DNA of 7,299 nt, from contig JANOYC010000158.1 of the NCBI GenBank assembly GCA_031428675.1, positions 1 to 7,299 of the forward strand, read 5' to 3'. A program made the position numbers and the translations under genes. Below, piece by piece: positions 5,441 through 7,299 of this stretch (within the stretch, counting starts at the first letter, position 1; each line of letters opens with the position of its first letter). The notes below the pieces were generated by a model. The model made no database searches. It had not been told where the DNA came from and was given only the letters and a program-made list of their open reading frames with translations. The DNA is from JANOYC01 sp031428675. GTDB taxonomy: Bacteria; Actinomycetota; Actinomycetes; Actinomycetales; Microbacteriaceae.

Positions 5441-7174
5441 TCAGTGTTCGGCGATGGTCGGCTCGGGAAGATACACCTTCCCGCCCGACATGGTGAACTC
5501 AGCAGACTTTTGCTCCATACCCGCGGCAATCTGTTGGCTGGACAGGCCTCCGAATTGGTCCCGAATGTCCTGGGATATGCGCATGGAACAGAACTTGGGT
5601 CCGCACATCGAACAGAAATGAGCGGTCTTCGCCGGTTCCGCAGGCAGCGTTTCGTCGTGGAACTCTTGCGCCGTCACCGGGTCCAACGAGAGCGCGAACT
5701 GATCGCGCCACCGGAATTCGAACCTCGCTTTGGACAGGGCATCGTCGCGCTCGTGAGCGCGGGGATGACCTTTCGCCAGATCGGCGGCGTGAGCGGCAAT
5801 CTTGTAGGTGATAACCCCGGTCTTGACATCGTCCTTGTTCGGCAGGCCCAGGTGTTCCTTGGGAGTGACGTAGCAGAGCATGGCCGTTCCGTAGCGGGCT
5901 ATCTCCGTGGCACCGATCGCGGAGGTGATGTGGTCGTATCCGGGCGCGACATCTGTCACGAGCGGGCCGAGAGTGTAGAACGGAGCCCCGTCGCAGAGTT
6001 CCTGCTGACGCTCGACGTTCTCGCGCACCAGATGGAAAGGGATGTGGCCGGGGCCTTCGACCATGACCTGCACGTCGAATTGCCAGGCCCGCTTGGTTAA
6101 CTCGGCGAGGGTATCGAGCTCGGCGAACTGAGCTGCGTCGTTCGCGTCAGCTGTCGAGCCAGGCCGGAGCCCGTCACCGAGTGAGAAAGCGACGTCGTAC
6201 CGCGCGAAGATCTCGCAGAGCTCGTCGAAGTGTGTGTAGAGAAAGTTCTCTTCGTGGTGGGCCAGGCACCAGCCGGCCATGATCGACCCGCCTCGCGAGA
6301 CTATGCCGGTTACGCGTTCGGCCGTCAGGGGCACGTACCGCAGGAGGACACCGGCGTGGACGGTCATGTAGTCCACGCCCTGCTCGCACTGTTCGATGAC
6401 TGTGTCGCGGTAGATCTCCCAGGTCAGGTCATTGGCCTCCCCGTTCACCTTCTCGAGGGCCTGATAAATCGGCACGGTGCCAATCGGCACGGGCGAGTTA
6501 CGCAGGATCCACTCGCGCGTTGTGTGAATGTCATCCCCGGTCGAGAGATCCATCACGGTGTCGGCGCCCCACTTGGCCGCCCACTGTAGCTTGTCAACCT
6601 CTTCCTGGATCGAACTCGTCACAGCGGAGTTGCCGATGTTCGCGTTGATCTTCACCAGGAACGCTTTGCCGATGATCATCGGCTCGGATTCGGGGTGGTT
6701 GATGTTGCTGGGGATGATCGCGCGTCCGGCCGCGACCTCGGATCGCACGAGTTCGACGTCGCAACCTTCGCGGAGGGCCACGAAGCGCATCTCGGGAGTC
6801 ACGACGCCGTTTCTGGCGTAATGCATTTGCGTCACCACCCGCCCCTCACAACCACGCCGAGTGACTGGTTTCGCACCCTGCCATTCGGCGGATGCCGCTC
6901 CCCGGCGCTCTGCGGACCGTCCGTCATCGTGAAGGTTGCGCTGGCGACCCGCATACACCTCGGTGTCGCCACGATCTTCAATCCACGCAGCCCGGAACGG
7001 TGCAAGGCCGCGCACCGGATCGCTTCCCGGCCCCTCCGTCCGGTAGGCAACGAACGCGTCGTTTTCACGTCCGTTGGGACTGGCGCTCAATGCAATCTTC
7101 GTCACCGGAACGGAGATCTCGTGCTCCGCATCGTGCAGAAAGGCGAGTGTTTGCGAGGACATGGCAGAACTCAT
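5441..7174 (-). CDS. thiC: Phosphomethylpyrimidine synthase ThiC
   Basis: ThiC is the non-canonical radical-SAM enzyme that rearranges aminoimidazole ribotide (AIR) into HMP-P, the pyrimidine moiety of thiamine. The protein has 577 residues. An N-terminal ThiC-associated domain (about 10-110) includes DGRSAERRGAASAEW and the conserved VTQMHYAR. The barrel carries IIPSNINHPESEPMIIG, KINANIGNSAVTSS, MDLSTGDDIHTTREWILRNS, VDYMTVHAGV, SRGGSIMAGW, SLGDGLRPGS, VEGPGHIP and CYVTPKEHLGLP. The [4Fe-4S] motif CSMCGPKFC is at 521-529. A tail of about 45 residues beyond RISQDIRDQF is longer than in mycobacterial ThiC and is like Micrococcales, from memory. The frame stays open upstream through the riboswitch, but ATG 7174 is the start because AGGA lies 6 nt before it, immediately after the aptamer. 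A second in-frame ATG is at 7162. It is controlled by the TPP riboswitch and appears monocistronic in this window. Confidence 0.97.
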   Translation of the reverse strand: MSSAMSSQTLAFLHDAEHEISVPVTKIALSASPNGRENDAFVAYRTEGPGSDPVRGLAPFRAAWIEDRGDTEVYAGRQRNLHDDGRSAERRGAASAEWQGAKPVTRRGCEGRVVTQMHYARNGVVTPEMRFVALREGCDVELVRSEVAAGRAIIPSNINHPESEPMIIGKAFLVKINANIGNSAVTSSIQEEVDKLQWAAKWGADTVMDLSTGDDIHTTREWILRNSPVPIGTVPIYQALEKVNGEANDLTWEIYRDTVIEQCEQGVDYMTVHAGVLLRYVPLTAERVTGIVSRGGSIMAGWCLAHHEENFLYTHFDELCEIFARYDVAFSLGDGLRPGSTADANDAAQFAELDTLAELTKRAWQFDVQVMVEGPGHIPFHLVRENVERQQELCDGAPFYTLGPLVTDVAPGYDHITSAIGATEIARYGTAMLCYVTPKEHLGLPNKDDVKTGVITYKIAAHAADLAKGHPRAHERDDALSKARFEFRWRDQFALSLDPVTAQEFHDETLPAEPAKTAHFCSMCGPKFCSMRISQDIRDQFGGLSSQQIAAGMEQKSAEFTMSGGKVYLPEPTIAEH

Positions 7175-7180
7175 GAAGAT

Positions 7181-7184
7181 TCCT
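7181..7184 (-). promoter_or_regulatory. thiC ribosome binding site at the foot of the riboswitch
   Basis: AGGA on the minus strand lies 6 nt before ATG 7174. It falls on the 3' strand of the predicted P1 helix, where UCC of the 5' strand (around 7270-7272) can pair with GGA, so TPP binding could hide it. Confidence 0.55.
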
Positions 7185-7272
7185 ACTTCCTTCGCCGGCA
7201 TTACCCGGACAGGTTCAACGGTCGCAGGCCGCGTCAGCCTGATCTCAGCCCCTGCCGGGGCACCCGTGTGGA
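7181..7272 (-). ncRNA. TPP riboswitch (THI element) upstream of thiC
   Basis: The minus strand shows the TPP aptamer in order. After a P1/P2 5' strand ending in CGGGTG, the P3 hairpin GCCCC-GGCA-GGGGC (7248-7261) runs into the invariant CUGAGA (7243-7248). A variable extra stem follows, CAGGC/GCCTG (7225-7241). Next come GAACCTG and CCGGGTAATGCCGGCGAAGG, the conserved pyrophosphate-sensor arm, and P1 closes with GGAAGTAGGA. In the family, TPP binding lowers expression of thiamine genes. No separate terminator hairpin with a T-run lies between the aptamer and thiC, and the ribosome binding site abuts P1, so control of translation initiation by direct occlusion is the likely mechanism. Confidence 0.95.
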
Positions 7273-7279
7273 TGCCCAA

Positions 7280-7288
7280 ACAGTAGCA
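7280..7288 (-). promoter_or_regulatory. Candidate extended -10 of the thiC promoter
   Basis: The minus strand reads TGC TACTGT, a TGnTAnnnT extended -10. Initiation about 7 nt downstream would place the transcript start near 7273, exactly at the 5' side of riboswitch P1. The matching -35 would lie beyond the window edge, so the call is incomplete. Confidence 0.4.
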
Positions 7289-7299
7289 TGGGAATGCCG

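Noticed and set aside
7175..7279. Upstream extension of thiC by 35 codons
   Set aside because: The extra codons are the TPP riboswitch read as protein; the real start is the ATG after AGGA at 7181-7184.
1..7299. Mobile elements, CRISPR arrays, defence genes or phage genes
   Set aside because: No transposase, integrase, spaced repeats or terminal inverted repeats are visible. Apart from the two gaps, the window is ordinary thiamine biosynthesis.

Overview
The window is an almost complete thiamine (vitamin B1) biosynthesis locus from a high-GC Gram-positive bacterium, very probably an actinobacterium. The support is the G/C-rich codon usage, GTG starts, a MoeZ-type ThiF with a C-terminal rhodanese domain, and a divergent thiE/thiO pair as in mycobacteria. 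From memory of the family, the ends of ThiC look most like Micrococcales (Microbacteriaceae or Arthrobacter-like); that placement is only moderately sure.

Layout, left to right. Positions 1-76 hold the first codons of an unidentified minus-strand gene cut by the window edge. Positions 77-306 are intergenic, with several hairpin-forming repeats, including a probable terminator. Positions 307-4595 form a tight minus-strand operon transcribed in the order thiO, thiS, thiG, thiF, thiD, with 4-bp overlaps or gaps of a few to a few dozen bases. thiE (4580-5218) is on the plus strand, head to head with thiO, and the two 5' ends overlap by up to 16 bp. A perfect hairpin follows thiE, then about 200 bp without a convincing gene. 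thiC (5441-7174) is on the minus strand, preceded by a textbook TPP riboswitch (about 7181-7272) and a candidate extended -10 promoter at the right edge.

How the genes work together. ThiC makes HMP-P from AIR, and ThiD phosphorylates HMP/HMP-P to HMP-PP. ThiO oxidises glycine to the imine. ThiF adenylates ThiS and probably supplies its sulfur through the fused rhodanese domain. ThiG condenses these with DXP to give thiazole phosphate, and ThiE couples the pyrimidine and thiazole to thiamine phosphate. Missing from the window are thiL (the last kinase), dxs and a cysteine desulfurase. TPP feedback is visible only on thiC; no riboswitch is seen in front of thiE or thiO.

No new system is apparent. 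The points most worth checking are two substitutions at normally conserved pyrophosphate/Mg2+ positions of ThiE, the overlapping heads of thiE and thiO, and a thiG ribosome binding site formed by the codons for the essential Gly-Gly tail of ThiS.
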